Assembly (NCBI GenBank): GCA_964582085.1
Contig: CAZOPV010000002.1
Coordinates: 62,001 to 126,000 of the forward strand
Source: JADGNF01 sp964582085
GTDB taxonomy: Archaea; Thermoproteota; Bathyarchaeia; Bathyarchaeales; Bathycorpusculaceae
Length of the DNA: 64,000 nt
Direction: 5' to 3'
A program made the translations under genes and the position numbers. Positions 25,880 to 35,059 of this stretch are shown in pieces; within the stretch, counting starts at the first letter, position 1; every line of letters begins with the position of its first letter. The notes beneath the pieces were generated by a model. That model did no database searches, was not told the DNA's origin, and saw nothing but the letters and a program-made list of their open reading frames with translations.

Positions 25880-26767
25880 TTATATGATTAACCATGTTCC
25901 TACAAGCATCAGGGCTATGGCAAAAATTTTCAGAGAAAAAGTTGCTTTGCTGATTTCTTCTTTGAGTATGCTAGGTAAAAATAGACTCAAAAAGAGGACA
26001 TAAAAGAAAACGTAAAATGGTTGCAGTGCAAAAAACGATGAAGCCAAAGGTGCCTCAATCAAAGACAGTGCTACCAGTGAGCACACAGTACCCGTAATAT
26101 ACAAGCCTTCTCCAACAAAAGCCGTAAAAAGAATCTTTTTCCCCGCTGACAATACAGTGGTAGTCCATTTGCGTCTCAGACTCGGGCGAGAAAGCAAAAG
26201 CAAGGTGCCGCAAAATGTTCCCAAGATGTTCCAGAAGAACACTGACCAAAACTGCATAGATTCCAGCAGGAACTTGTCAACTATGGTGTAAGTCGCAATC
26301 AGCAATGAGAAAGGCAGCATGAACTTTACCGCTCCAGAGAAAGTTTTCCCAAAAGATTTCCTGTAAGAAATCAAAGTTGCTGCCAAAACTACCACTCCAA
26401 TGCCTATGTACTGCTGTACTTCAAGTACCTCGTTTAGGAAAACAACTGATAAAAACATCACAAACAGTGGTATGAGTTGAAACAAAGTTGTCACCCGCGA
26501 GACTTCTTCAGTTAGGATAGCTTTGGAGTAGAACCAAAATGCCGTAAACGGTAGCAGTCCTGCTAAAACCGCAATAACAGTGAAAGGAAAAGAAAACTTG
26601 ATAGGTACCAACAGCGCGATTATCAAAGCATAAATGGCGTCGATGGAAGAGATGGTTGCGATGGTGGAGTAGTAGCTTTTGAATTTGTTTGTTATGAGGA
26701 ACTTCATGAAAACGTTGTTCATAGCCCAGAATGCTGGAGCCAGCAAAGCAAAGAGGTACCATTCCAT
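25880..26767 (-). CDS. EamA/DMT-superfamily membrane transporter
   Basis: 295 residues with ten hydrophobic helices, the 5+5 EamA arrangement. The first half begins WYLFALLAPAFWAMNNVFMK, and the second half repeats the fold (LPFSLLIATYTIVDKFLLES). The EamA signatures Pro/Phe-rich helix 1 and EVSRVTTLFQLIPLFV near helix 4 are visible. The family exports metabolites such as amino acids or sugars; the substrate is unknown. ATG 26767. It is separated from the surface cluster by about 200 bp and is divergent from the giant surface protein. Confidence 0.85.
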   Translation of the reverse strand: MEWYLFALLAPAFWAMNNVFMKFLITNKFKSYYSTIATISSIDAIYALIIALLVPIKFSFPFTVIAVLAGLLPFTAFWFYSKAILTEEVSRVTTLFQLIPLFVMFLSVVFLNEVLEVQQYIGIGVVVLAATLISYRKSFGKTFSGAVKFMLPFSLLIATYTIVDKFLLESMQFWSVFFWNILGTFCGTLLLLSRPSLRRKWTTTVLSAGKKILFTAFVGEGLYITGTVCSLVALSLIEAPLASSFFALQPFYVFFYVLFLSLFLPSILKEEISKATFSLKIFAIALMLVGTWLII

Positions 26768-26944
26768 AATTTAAAAGTGTGGTATCCTCCATAAATAACT
26801 ACAGGCGCGCAAGACCAACATGAAACATTAAGCCCGTTGTATTGAGAGTTTCACTTCGTTTAAAAACAAGATCTTTCAAACAAAACGTGGATAACTCTTC
26901 TGTAACCGCTGTTTTTCAGTGGGTGGAGAGCGTATTCTGTAAAA

Positions 26945-26999
26945 TCTTATATACCTCCTTTATTCAAACGAGAATGTGGATAATATCCAAATAGGAGAG
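26945..26999 (+). promoter_or_regulatory. TATA box and ribosome-binding site of the first giant surface protein
   Basis: TCTTATATAC at 26945-26954 is the box A; the same 10-mer occurs before the third paralogue at 63087-63096. AGGAGA at 26993-26998 precedes the TTG start. Confidence 0.55.
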
Positions 27000-27006
27000 A
27001 AAAAAA

Positions 27007-29604
27007 TTGAACTTTAAAAACAAAAATTTGGCAATAGCTTTGATTATGCTGCTAACCGCCGTTCCACTATTTGCCATACCACTCGCCGAGGCACACGTAC
27101 CTCCATGGACCATCCCGACATACGCCTATATAGTTGCTTCACCAGACCCCGTTGGCGTTGGCCAAACCGTTTTCGTGGTTTTCTGGCTTGACAAGGTTCC
27201 TCCCACTGCAGGCGGCATTGGTGGTGACCGGTGGACAGGATTCACCGTTAGGATCACTGCTCCTGACGGAACAACTGAAACCAAAGGACCCTTCACCTCT
27301 GATGCAACCTCAGCCGCATGGTTCCTCTACACACCCACAAAGTTAGGTACATACAGATTTGACTTCAGTTTTCCAGGTCAAGTAGCAAGTCTATTTCACC
27401 CTGAAACCGGCGTTCGTGGTACTGCCAGCGACTACGTCAACGATACCTTTACTGCCAGTAGTGCTTCTACAACGCTTACCGTGCAGCAAGAGGCTGTACC
27501 TTCACCTCCCACTTATCCTCTGCCGACGAGCTATTGGACACGCCCAATTGAAGGACAAAACACCGAATGGAGCAGCATTGCATCCCACTATCTAGGTGGC
27601 AGTTCAATAATCGATGCGTTCCAACCATACGGCCTTGCGCCTGCGAGCTCGCACATACTTTGGACAAAACCCCTACAAGACGGCGGCATCGTAGGCGGCG
27701 ACTGGTCCGTTCCCAGTGCAGCATACTACACTGGGCTTTCATATGAAGGCAAATTCAACAACCCTTTGATTATCTACGGTAGGCTCTACTACAAAGCACC
27801 CTTTGGCAACAGCCAAACCGGTGGACCATACACTTGTGTGGATCTGCAGACTGGTAAAACCCTCTGGGAAAACGACACAATTAACCCAACGGCTGGTCAA
27901 TTGTATCTATATGAGTCGTTTAACCAGCACGGCGTCATCGGCGATGGCTATTTGCTGCAGACTTCTGGCACAACAATAATTGTCTATGACTCACGCACAG
28001 GAAAATGGTTATTCAACCTGACCGATGTTCCCTCTGGCACCGAAATGCGCGGTAAAGCCGGCGAAATATTACGCTATGTGCTCAACATAAACGGCAAATG
28101 GCTAGCACTATGGAACTCCTCGGCTGGTCCCAACACACCACTAGTGCTGACAGCTGGAAACACAACAAATGCCTTCCAGTATCGACCCATCGGCAAAAAT
28201 GCTAACATGAGCCAAGCGTACACTTGGAATGTAACAATACCCACATTACCTGCAGGCTCTACTATTCGTCGTGTTATCCCCGGCGACCTAATACTTGGTA
28301 GCACTTCACCTACCGTAGGTGGAGCATTCGGCTTCGGCTCACAAGCCTACACCGTTTGGGCAATCAGCCTAAAGCAAAACAACTTGGGTCAACTTCTCTG
28401 GATCAAAAACTACTCTGCGCCACCAGGAAACCTGACGCGATCCTTTGGTCCTGTGGATCCTGTCAACCGCGTGTTCACCATGACTGACAAGGAAACGATG
28501 CAGTGGCTTGGTTTTGACCTCGACAGCGGCAACCTTCTGTGGGGTCCAGTTGGAAACTTCAGATCTTTCCAGTACTATGGAAGGGTCTCCAATCCTCCAG
28601 CCCCAGGCTTTGTAGGCTACGGTAACCTCTACGTTGGCGGTTATGGTGGCGAACTTGTTGCCTTCGACATACGCACCGGAGCTTTAAAGTGGAAGTACAA
28701 CAACACTTTCAGCGGCGACCAAACCCCGTGGGGATTGTATCCACTGTTCGTTTCAACGATCGCTGACGGAAAGATCTACTGCTACACCAGCGAACACTCA
28801 CCTAACGTGCCCCTTTATAAGGGTTCCAAAGTACGTTGTATTGACGCTCGAACAGGCGAAGAACTTTGGACCCTCACAAGCTGGTACGCTATCGGCTCCT
28901 TTGGGCAGGCAGGCGCACCAATTGCAGACGGATATTTGGTTTACCTAAATGTTTATGACATGCAAATTTACTGCATCGGCAAAGGACCCAGCGCCACTAC
29001 AGTTGAAGCTCCTTTGACTGCTGTTACTTTAGGTCAGAGCGTTATGATTTCAGGAACAGTCTCAGACCAGAGTGCAGGTGCAAAACGCTTAGTGAATGAA
29101 GGCAAATTCACTTTAGTTCCAGCGATGTCAGATAAAGACATGAGCGCTTGGATGGAATACCTCTACATGCAGAAACCTAAACCAAGCAACCCCACCGGCG
29201 TAACTGTGAAATTGACAGCAATTGACCCCAACGGCAACTTAATCGACATAGGAACAACCACCACGGATACCAATGGCAAATACGGAGTTATGTGGAAACC
29301 TCAAATTCCAGGCAAATTCCAGATAATAGCCAAATTCGAAGGCACCAATTCATATTGGGGCTCTGAAGATACAGCTTACGTTGCTGTCGACGCTGCGCCT
29401 TCTCCTCAACCGACAACAGCTCCAACCTCTGCTCCCACAACTCCGCCGGTGACAGCTACTCCAACTGCTCTGCCTTCACCTAGTGTGGTTCCTGAACCTG
29501 AAGCGCCAGCGCCAACCATGGACATTTACATAATAGCCACCGTAGTCGTCATTATCGTAGTCGCCATAGCAGTAGCCGCACTCATCCTCAGAAAACGCAA
29601 ATAA
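27007..29604 (+). CDS. Giant surface protein, paralogue 1 (N-Ig / PQQ-like propeller / C-Ig / anchor)
   Basis: 865 residues from TTG 27007. The signal peptide ends at about 28 (LAEAHVPPW). The N-terminal beta-sandwich runs from YIVASPDPVGVGQTVFVVFW to YRFDFSFPGQ. The family-specific PLPTSYWTRPIEGQN hinge is at about 175. A PQQ-like propeller occupies about 200-660 (TCVDLQTGKTLWEN, IDARTGEELWTL). The C-terminal Ig module is LTAIDPNGNLIDIG to YWGSEDTAYV. A Pro/Thr/Ser linker, one transmembrane helix and RKRK end it. It could be a sheath or S-layer-like component. Two paralogues lie at 35952 and 63144. T-runs follow its stop. Confidence 0.88.
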   Translation: MNFKNKNLAIALIMLLTAVPLFAIPLAEAHVPPWTIPTYAYIVASPDPVGVGQTVFVVFWLDKVPPTAGGIGGDRWTGFTVRITAPDGTTETKGPFTSDATSAAWFLYTPTKLGTYRFDFSFPGQVASLFHPETGVRGTASDYVNDTFTASSASTTLTVQQEAVPSPPTYPLPTSYWTRPIEGQNTEWSSIASHYLGGSSIIDAFQPYGLAPASSHILWTKPLQDGGIVGGDWSVPSAAYYTGLSYEGKFNNPLIIYGRLYYKAPFGNSQTGGPYTCVDLQTGKTLWENDTINPTAGQLYLYESFNQHGVIGDGYLLQTSGTTIIVYDSRTGKWLFNLTDVPSGTEMRGKAGEILRYVLNINGKWLALWNSSAGPNTPLVLTAGNTTNAFQYRPIGKNANMSQAYTWNVTIPTLPAGSTIRRVIPGDLILGSTSPTVGGAFGFGSQAYTVWAISLKQNNLGQLLWIKNYSAPPGNLTRSFGPVDPVNRVFTMTDKETMQWLGFDLDSGNLLWGPVGNFRSFQYYGRVSNPPAPGFVGYGNLYVGGYGGELVAFDIRTGALKWKYNNTFSGDQTPWGLYPLFVSTIADGKIYCYTSEHSPNVPLYKGSKVRCIDARTGEELWTLTSWYAIGSFGQAGAPIADGYLVYLNVYDMQIYCIGKGPSATTVEAPLTAVTLGQSVMISGTVSDQSAGAKRLVNEGKFTLVPAMSDKDMSAWMEYLYMQKPKPSNPTGVTVKLTAIDPNGNLIDIGTTTTDTNGKYGVMWKPQIPGKFQIIAKFEGTNSYWGSEDTAYVAVDAAPSPQPTTAPTSAPTTPPVTATPTALPSPSVVPEPEAPAPTMDIYIIATVVVIIVVAIAVAALILRKRK

Positions 29605-30006
29605 ACAACAATTCCACTTTTTTCTTTTGTTTCAAATTATATTTTTCAATGTTTTTATCTTCAGTTTACTTTATTTAATTCATAGAGGTAACCATATACA
29701 ACATTTGACTGCCAAAAAGCTCCACTTCTAAGGAAACAAATAAACCAGCTTTGTAAAAACTAAATTTTGGAAATGGTTGAATTTGCTGGGACTCCGCAAG
29801 AGTCTGAGTTCAGCGGCGGAGATATTTGTTTGTGGTTAGTTTTCTAAGTAGCAAACAGGTAAACTTTACAGCAACCAAAAACAACTTTGCAAGCAAAAGT
29901 CAACATTAGCTCTTGTTAGCCAAACATCTGTTGACTGAGTAGACTCTATTTTTTAATATTTTTGTTCACTTTTTAACAAATTCTCGACCTCTTTGGGGTG
30001 AGGGTA
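29605..30006. other. Convergent spacer with terminator and alternative hairpins
   Basis: T-runs at 29617-29631 and near 29640-29660 form the terminator of the surface-protein gene. Inside, GACTC (29790-29794) pairs with GAGTC (29800-29804), while CTCCGC (29792-29797) pairs with GCGGAG (29816-29821); the two helices exclude each other. A 24-codon frame at 29773-29847 covers the same bases. No function is assigned. Confidence 0.35.
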
Positions 30007-30888
30007 TTACCTACGTTGCTTTATCCTAAACAAAATCACGCTGACTAATACTACAGTAAACAAAATCGCATTAATGTGGAAGGCCGGAAATTCTGGAATA
30101 ACAGTCTCCGAGTAGAACGTGTGCAAAACATCAGACACCGTGTTAACCGCCAAGTTCAAAGATTCACCGACACGTCTCCTAAAAACGGCGTCATCCCAAT
30201 TATAGTGCTGATTCATCCATGTGCAGTTCAAGCCGCGTTGGTTCAAATCAAATGTGGTATCCCGCGCCAACTTGACTGTTGCTTCATATGCCGAAGTCAC
30301 TGTAAGAGCGCCATCATAAACTAGGAAGCTGTCAAAGTCATCCCCGTACCTCTCTGTCCTACCCAACACGTAGTTTTCATAATCCTGGTGATGCACCTCT
30401 TCACCCCATGGTGTAGTCGAATCCATAACATGCCCAAAAACCGCTACGTCTGCCACGTAATGCGCCATCATTCCCAGATGCATCGCCGCCGCGCTCAAGT
30501 TTCCTTCATTAAATGCTCGTTGCGCCGTAGCATACTCTTCGCTTGCACGTACAGCTGCTGCATCATCAATTAGTGTCCCATCTATAGCGAAGTAGACATG
30601 GTGTTTTGTGGTATCGCCCACGCCGCTTGGAGTGTTTTTGTTGTCAGGCAACTCTGTGCCGTAAAAATACCACACAAGGTTATCCGTCAACAACTGTTTC
30701 TCTTCGGTTGGTAACCAGTCTAGTGCATGTTCACTTATCCAGTCATGTGTGCCATAAGCCGGGTGCGATATGTCTCCCGTGTAGCCACCGTTGCTCCACG
30801 CAAAAGTGTGTAGATCAACTGGGCTCGCAACTATTGTGGCGCATAAAAAAGCAATTGAAAAAAGCAGTGCTACATAACTTTTTGGCAT
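30007..30888 (-). CDS. Secreted zinc-dependent phospholipase C-like protein with PEFP anchor
   Basis: 293 residues from ATG 30888. A TATA-like CTTAAATTT near 30925 puts transcription start at about 30902, so the longer TTG start at 30924 is unlikely. The signal helix is SYVALLFSIAFLCATIVA. The zinc-ligand pattern of the phospholipase C / S1-P1 nuclease fold is visible: GTHDWISEHAL, then AMHLGMMAHYVADVAVFGHVM, then WGEEVHHQDYE. The C-terminus is VIPEFPAFHINAILFTVVL plus RIKQRR, the EFP-type tail. It probably hydrolyses phospholipids or acts as an extracellular lipid-binding protein. Confidence 0.8.
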   Translation of the reverse strand: MPKSYVALLFSIAFLCATIVASPVDLHTFAWSNGGYTGDISHPAYGTHDWISEHALDWLPTEEKQLLTDNLVWYFYGTELPDNKNTPSGVGDTTKHHVYFAIDGTLIDDAAAVRASEEYATAQRAFNEGNLSAAAMHLGMMAHYVADVAVFGHVMDSTTPWGEEVHHQDYENYVLGRTERYGDDFDSFLVYDGALTVTSAYEATVKLARDTTFDLNQRGLNCTWMNQHYNWDDAVFRRRVGESLNLAVNTVSDVLHTFYSETVIPEFPAFHINAILFTVVLVSVILFRIKQRR

Positions 30889-31100
30889 GCGAACCAGAGT
30901 GGTTGCCACTGTGGTAATATTCAAATTTAAGTTTTGCCCGTATCGGAAACCTTCAATCGTCCATAATCTGCAATTGATAGTCAGTATGATTCTGAATACT
31001 ACAAAAAAGGTTTAACAATTCATTATCCTTAAATGTAGGAGTTCTCTAGGGGAAGAATATGCTCTCAGCTACATAATAGGCGAATTCATTTAGAGCGAAT

Positions 31101-31460
31101 ATGCTGTGGTTGAAAATGAAGACAGCGCCCAAAGGCTTCGATGAACTGTTACTCGATTCTGTAGATGAGGCTTTTCTTTCCTTGGGAGAATCCGTCAGAA
31201 AATCCATTTACTATAACCTTGAAACAAAATTTAAAGTATCGCGAAATGAAATCCCCCAAAACCTCAAAAGCTTTCAGGAGAGTCTTGAAAAAATCTTTGG
31301 GGTCGCCGCCAGACTTTTAGAGATTTTAATCATGAAAAACCTTTACAAAAAAATTGGTTGTCCTTTTCCTTTAAAGGAAAATGAGTTACTTGAATTCATT
31401 GAATATGTGGAAACAGCAAAAGAGACCTTAGATAAACTTCAAAATTCAGAGTCATATTGA
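31101..31460 (+). CDS. Conserved archaeal hypothetical protein, helical
   Basis: 119 residues, all-helical and soluble. ATG 31101 is used; ATG 31116 (MKTAPKGFDELLLDS) is an alternative matching the apparent start of the domain. The segment NEIPQNLKSFQESLEKIFGV to LEILIMKNLYKKIG has the look of a widespread archaeal family of unknown function that I have seen near signalling genes. The response-regulator gene begins 160 bp downstream. Confidence 0.6.
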   Translation: MLWLKMKTAPKGFDELLLDSVDEAFLSLGESVRKSIYYNLETKFKVSRNEIPQNLKSFQESLEKIFGVAARLLEILIMKNLYKKIGCPFPLKENELLEFIEYVETAKETLDKLQNSESY

Positions 31461-31620
31461 GAGCCAGACGTGCCTGGTTACTTCGGCAACTTTCACATGT
31501 GACAGTAGATGGATCTCTCTTTTATTCGGATAATTTTTGTCGAAGAAACAGTAAACAACGGAACCACAGTTTTTATAACCCTGAATGCGAAAGTAGAAGT
31601 AAGGAAAGAGACGTGAGCGT

Positions 31621-32079
31621 TTGGGTAACCCTCCCAGAATCCTCATTATCGACGACGACGAAAACATAAGGAAAGTACTGAAAACGATTTTAGAAGACGA
31701 AGGCTACGTCGTGGATACAGCTGAAACCGCCCAGGAAGGTGTAGAGAAAAGTCACAGTTCCTTCTTTAACTTGGCGTTAATTGATATCCGTCTTCCCGAC
31801 ATGGAGGGCGTCGATGTTCTACCAAAACTCAAAGAAACCACTCCCAAGCTACGCAAAATAATAGTGACGGGTTATCCTACACTGCAAAACGCCATAGCCG
31901 CGGTGAACAGAAATGCCGATGCATACGTCCTGAAACCTTTTAACGTAGATTCCGTTCTTCAAGTCATCAAAGAACAACTAGAGAAGCAGAAAGAGGAAAA
32001 AACCTACAACGAAACCAAGGTTGCCGAGTTTATTGAAAGTCGCGTGAAAGAAATGAGCAGTGAAAGCGACAAAAACTAA
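31621..32079 (+). CDS. CheY-like response regulator receiver protein
   Basis: 152 residues from TTG 31621. The receiver domain covers about 5-125 with acidic pocket D11/D12, phospho-acceptor D55 in LALIDIRLPDMEG, T83 in IVTGYPT and K105 in YVLKPFNVD. A charged helical tail (about 125-152) replaces an output domain. The ATG-less start is weak and depends on the preceding AAGGA. No histidine kinase is adjacent, so the phosphate donor is elsewhere. Confidence 0.85.
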   Translation: MGNPPRILIIDDDENIRKVLKTILEDEGYVVDTAETAQEGVEKSHSSFFNLALIDIRLPDMEGVDVLPKLKETTPKLRKIIVTGYPTLQNAIAAVNRNADAYVLKPFNVDSVLQVIKEQLEKQKEEKTYNETKVAEFIESRVKEMSSESDKN

Positions 32080-32407
32080 AACAACTGCTAACCCTTTTTT
32101 TTGCATCCTCAGGAAAATATCTTACCTGTTGTTGCTCAAAAAGAGCTTCTCAAAAAGCCTTCTTCTGTAATTTGCGCTCCGTTTGTATTTATGATTTTAT
32201 TGCTAATTCGTCGCCAAACGAGTTCTCCTTATGTTTCTTTTCTGAAACAATCAGCAAAACAGAATCTTTTGAGATATATAAAACAAATTAAGTTTTAACG
32301 ACCAAAAAGCACAACTACTCGCTTGAAGCGGTTTATGAATATCCAACGTGATTGTGTGCATTCCATGCTTGGCTGTAGCCCAAGATTTATCTTTTGATTA
32401 CAATCGT

Positions 32408-32434
32408 AATTAAATACTGCACTATGGTTAGTGT
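32408..32434 (+). promoter_or_regulatory. TATA box and NrdR-box-like palindrome
   Basis: AATTAAATAC at 32408-32417 is the box A. Immediately downstream, 32419-32434 (GCACTATGGTTAGTGT) matches 12 of 16 positions of the bacterial NrdR box ACACwATATATwGTGT, with outer half-sites CACTA and TAGTG complementary. It lies between the TATA box and the expected start site, so a bound NrdR would block transcription. A weak second half-site CCACTA starts 33 bp further on. Confidence 0.6.
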
Positions 32435-32483
32435 ATGGGTGATGTAGGCAACCACTACAGTAGCACGCGGGAAGTCGTGAAAG

Positions 32484-32942
32484 ATGAAATGTCCTTACTG
32501 TGAATCAGAAGAATTCAAAACGCTAGAAACACGCGACTCGCTGGAAAACACAACCCGCAGACGCAAAGAATGTATAAAATGTGGCAAGCGCTTTACAACC
32601 TATGAGTACATTGAAACCGTGGAAATGATGGTTCGCAAAAAGGACGGCAGACTGGAGCGGTTCAACGTTAACAAAATCATAGGCGGATTGCAGAAAGCCT
32701 GTGAGAAGCGCCCTGTAACCATGGATCAAATCCACCAACTCGCCGATCGCGTAAGGCAGGAGTTGATGCTGCTCGGAAAAGGGGAAGTTAACTCGCAGGA
32801 AATTGGTGATCTTGTCATGAGGAATCTAAAAGGTCTTGACCGCGTAGCGTATATCCGCTTTGCTTCGGTTTACAAGAAATTTGAAGAACCTGAAGATTTT
32901 CACCGCGTGCTCCTTGAGGTGAACAATAATGAAGTATGTTAG
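32484..32942 (+). CDS. nrdR: Ribonucleotide reductase transcriptional repressor NrdR
   Basis: 152 residues. The zinc ribbon has C3, C6, C30 and C33 (MKCPYCESEEFKTLETRD to RKECIKCGKRFTTYE). An ATP-cone domain at about 46-140 follows (VRKKDGRLERFNVNKIIGGL), sensing ATP or dATP. In bacteria NrdR represses all nrd genes. It is scattered and uncommon in archaea. It overlaps nrdD by 14 bp and has its own operator-like palindrome, which points to autoregulation of the operon. Confidence 0.93.
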   Translation: MKCPYCESEEFKTLETRDSLENTTRRRKECIKCGKRFTTYEYIETVEMMVRKKDGRLERFNVNKIIGGLQKACEKRPVTMDQIHQLADRVRQELMLLGKGEVNSQEIGDLVMRNLKGLDRVAYIRFASVYKKFEEPEDFHRVLLEVNNNEVC

Positions 32943-35055
32943 AAAACGTGATGGAAAACTAGAACCCTTCGATCAAGAACGTATCACTAACGCTATCTGG
33001 AAAGCCGCCAAAGCTGTAGGCGGAACAAACCGTGAACAATCTAAGGTCATCAGTGACCAAGTCATAGCGGAGCTTAAAAATCGCTTTGGCGAGGACGGTT
33101 GCCCCACAGTTGAGGAGATCCAAGACTTAGTTGAAAAAATGCTTATAGAAAACGGTCATGCGCAAACTGCCAAAGCCTACATCCTGTACCGAAAACAGCA
33201 CGCAGATATGCGTGAACTAGCCGCGCTCCTGAGTAGCGCAGACCTTGTAGATCAATATCTGGAGATCGAGGACTGGCGAGTAAAAGAAAACAGCAATATG
33301 AGTTACTCGCTGCAGGGGTTAAACAACTACCTCTCCAGTACGGTTGTCGCCAAGTACTGGATAAGCCGCATTTATCCCTCCAACATAGCGGAGGCTCACT
33401 TTTCAGGTGATATTCACATCCATGACCTTGGCGTGCTAGGACCCTACTGTGTAGGCTGGGACTTAAGCGACCTCCTTATGTCAGGTTTTGGTGGAGTTTC
33501 AGGAAAGATTGAGAGCAAACCCGCCAAGCACTTTCGCACTGCCCTTGGTCAAATAGTGAACTTTTTCTACACGCTTCAAGGGGAAGCTGCAGGTGCACAG
33601 GCGTTCAGCAACTTTGACACGTACTTGGCGCCCTTCATACGTTACGACCGCCTGACCCAAAAGGAGGTGGAACAGTGCTTGCAAGAGTTTTTCTTCAACA
33701 TGAACGTGCCCACCCGTGTTGGTTTTCAAACTCCATTTACTAACATAACGTTGGATTTGACAGTTCCTGACTTTATGAAAAACGAGGGCATCATTTTCAA
33801 TGGAAAAATCACCGAAGACACCTACGGCGATATGACTCAAGAGATGGAAATGTTCAACACTGCGTTTGCCGAGGTTCTGCAGCAAGGCGATGCCAAGGGC
33901 AGAGTCTTCACTTTCCCTATCCCCACCTATAATATAACCAAAGAATTCAATTGGGACTCTCCTGTTTCCCAAAAAGTCTTCGAAGTGACCGCTAAATATG
34001 GAGTTCCCTACTTCTCTAACTTCGTAAACAGCGACATGAAACCTGAAGACGTCCGCAGCATGTGTTGTAGACTTCGCATCGATAACCGAGAGTTGCGCAA
34101 ACGGGGCGGCGGCTTCTTTGGTGCCAACCCGCTTACAGGCTCCATAGGTGTGGTCACCTTAAATATGCCACGCATGGGCTACTTAGCCAAAGACGAAGAT
34201 GATTTCTTCCAGAGATTAGAGCAAAAAATGGAAGTTGCCAAGAGTAGCCTAGTTATTAAGCGCAAAGCTCTCGAGGCGTTCACGGAAAACGGTCTCTATC
34301 CTTATAGCCGAAGGTACCTGCGCAACATCAAGCAAGCGTATGGCAAATACTGGAAAAACCACTTCTCAACTATTGGCTTAGTTGGTATCAATGAAGCTAT
34401 TGTGAACTTACTTGGAGTTAACATCTCATCCAAAGAAGGCACTGACTTCGCCGTGAAAATTTTAACTTTCATGCGTGAGAAACTTGTAGAATTCCAGAAT
34501 GAGACCGGTGACATCTATAATCTTGAAGCTACGCCTGCGGAAGGTACATCCTACAGACTTGCCAGAATCGACAAACGCCGGTACCCAGAGATTATCGTGG
34601 CAAATCAGCGCCAAGTCGTAAATAACCATGCTGAGCCCTTCTACACAAACAGTTCTCAGCTGCCTGTAGATTTTGAAGGCGACCTCTTTGATGCTTTAGA
34701 GCATCAAGAGCGACTGCAACCCCTCTACACGGGCGGAACAGTTTTCCACATATTTCTAGGCGAGCGCCTATATTCTTGGAAGTCCGCAGCTGAGCTCATA
34801 AAGAAAGTTTCAAGCAACTCACGTTTGCCCTATTTCACTCTTACACCGACTTTCAGTATCTGCCCTAACCATGGATACACCAGCGGTGAACACACACAAT
34901 GCCCTGTGTGTGGTGCCCAAAGCGAAGTCTACAGTCGTGTTGTCGGCTACCTAAGACCTGTCGACCAATGGAACAACGGTAAACAAGCCGAATTTGCTAT
35001 ACGCAAAACCTTTGATCACTCTTTAATAGTGGCAAGCACGGCTGTCGTAAACTAG
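32929..35055 (+). CDS. nrdD: Anaerobic ribonucleoside-triphosphate reductase
   Basis: Class III reductase, 708 residues, oxygen-sensitive; makes deoxynucleotides. The N-terminal ATP cone is about 1-90 (VRKRDGKLEPFDQERITNAI). The catalytic barrel includes the active-site cysteine regions around RSMCCRLRIDNRELRKRGGG. Near the C-terminus a zinc site (CPNHGY, CPVCG) precedes the glycyl-radical motif RVVGYLRP, with radical Gly at about 673. It overlaps nrdR by 14 bp, and the activase gene follows after 4 bp. GAGGTGAA before ATG 32929 is the ribosome-binding site. Confidence 0.95.
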   Translation: MKYVRKRDGKLEPFDQERITNAIWKAAKAVGGTNREQSKVISDQVIAELKNRFGEDGCPTVEEIQDLVEKMLIENGHAQTAKAYILYRKQHADMRELAALLSSADLVDQYLEIEDWRVKENSNMSYSLQGLNNYLSSTVVAKYWISRIYPSNIAEAHFSGDIHIHDLGVLGPYCVGWDLSDLLMSGFGGVSGKIESKPAKHFRTALGQIVNFFYTLQGEAAGAQAFSNFDTYLAPFIRYDRLTQKEVEQCLQEFFFNMNVPTRVGFQTPFTNITLDLTVPDFMKNEGIIFNGKITEDTYGDMTQEMEMFNTAFAEVLQQGDAKGRVFTFPIPTYNITKEFNWDSPVSQKVFEVTAKYGVPYFSNFVNSDMKPEDVRSMCCRLRIDNRELRKRGGGFFGANPLTGSIGVVTLNMPRMGYLAKDEDDFFQRLEQKMEVAKSSLVIKRKALEAFTENGLYPYSRRYLRNIKQAYGKYWKNHFSTIGLVGINEAIVNLLGVNISSKEGTDFAVKILTFMREKLVEFQNETGDIYNLEATPAEGTSYRLARIDKRRYPEIIVANQRQVVNNHAEPFYTNSSQLPVDFEGDLFDALEHQERLQPLYTGGTVFHIFLGERLYSWKSAAELIKKVSSNSRLPYFTLTPTFSICPNHGYTSGEHTQCPVCGAQSEVYSRVVGYLRPVDQWNNGKQAEFAIRKTFDHSLIVASTAVVN

Positions 35056-35059
35056 AGGC

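Noticed and set aside
32101..32298. 65-residue protein upstream of nrdR
   Set aside because: TTG start and no family-like features; more likely spacer.
32441..32467. Second tandem NrdR box
   Set aside because: Only the left half-site CCACTA fits, 33 bp from the first; the right half does not match the consensus.
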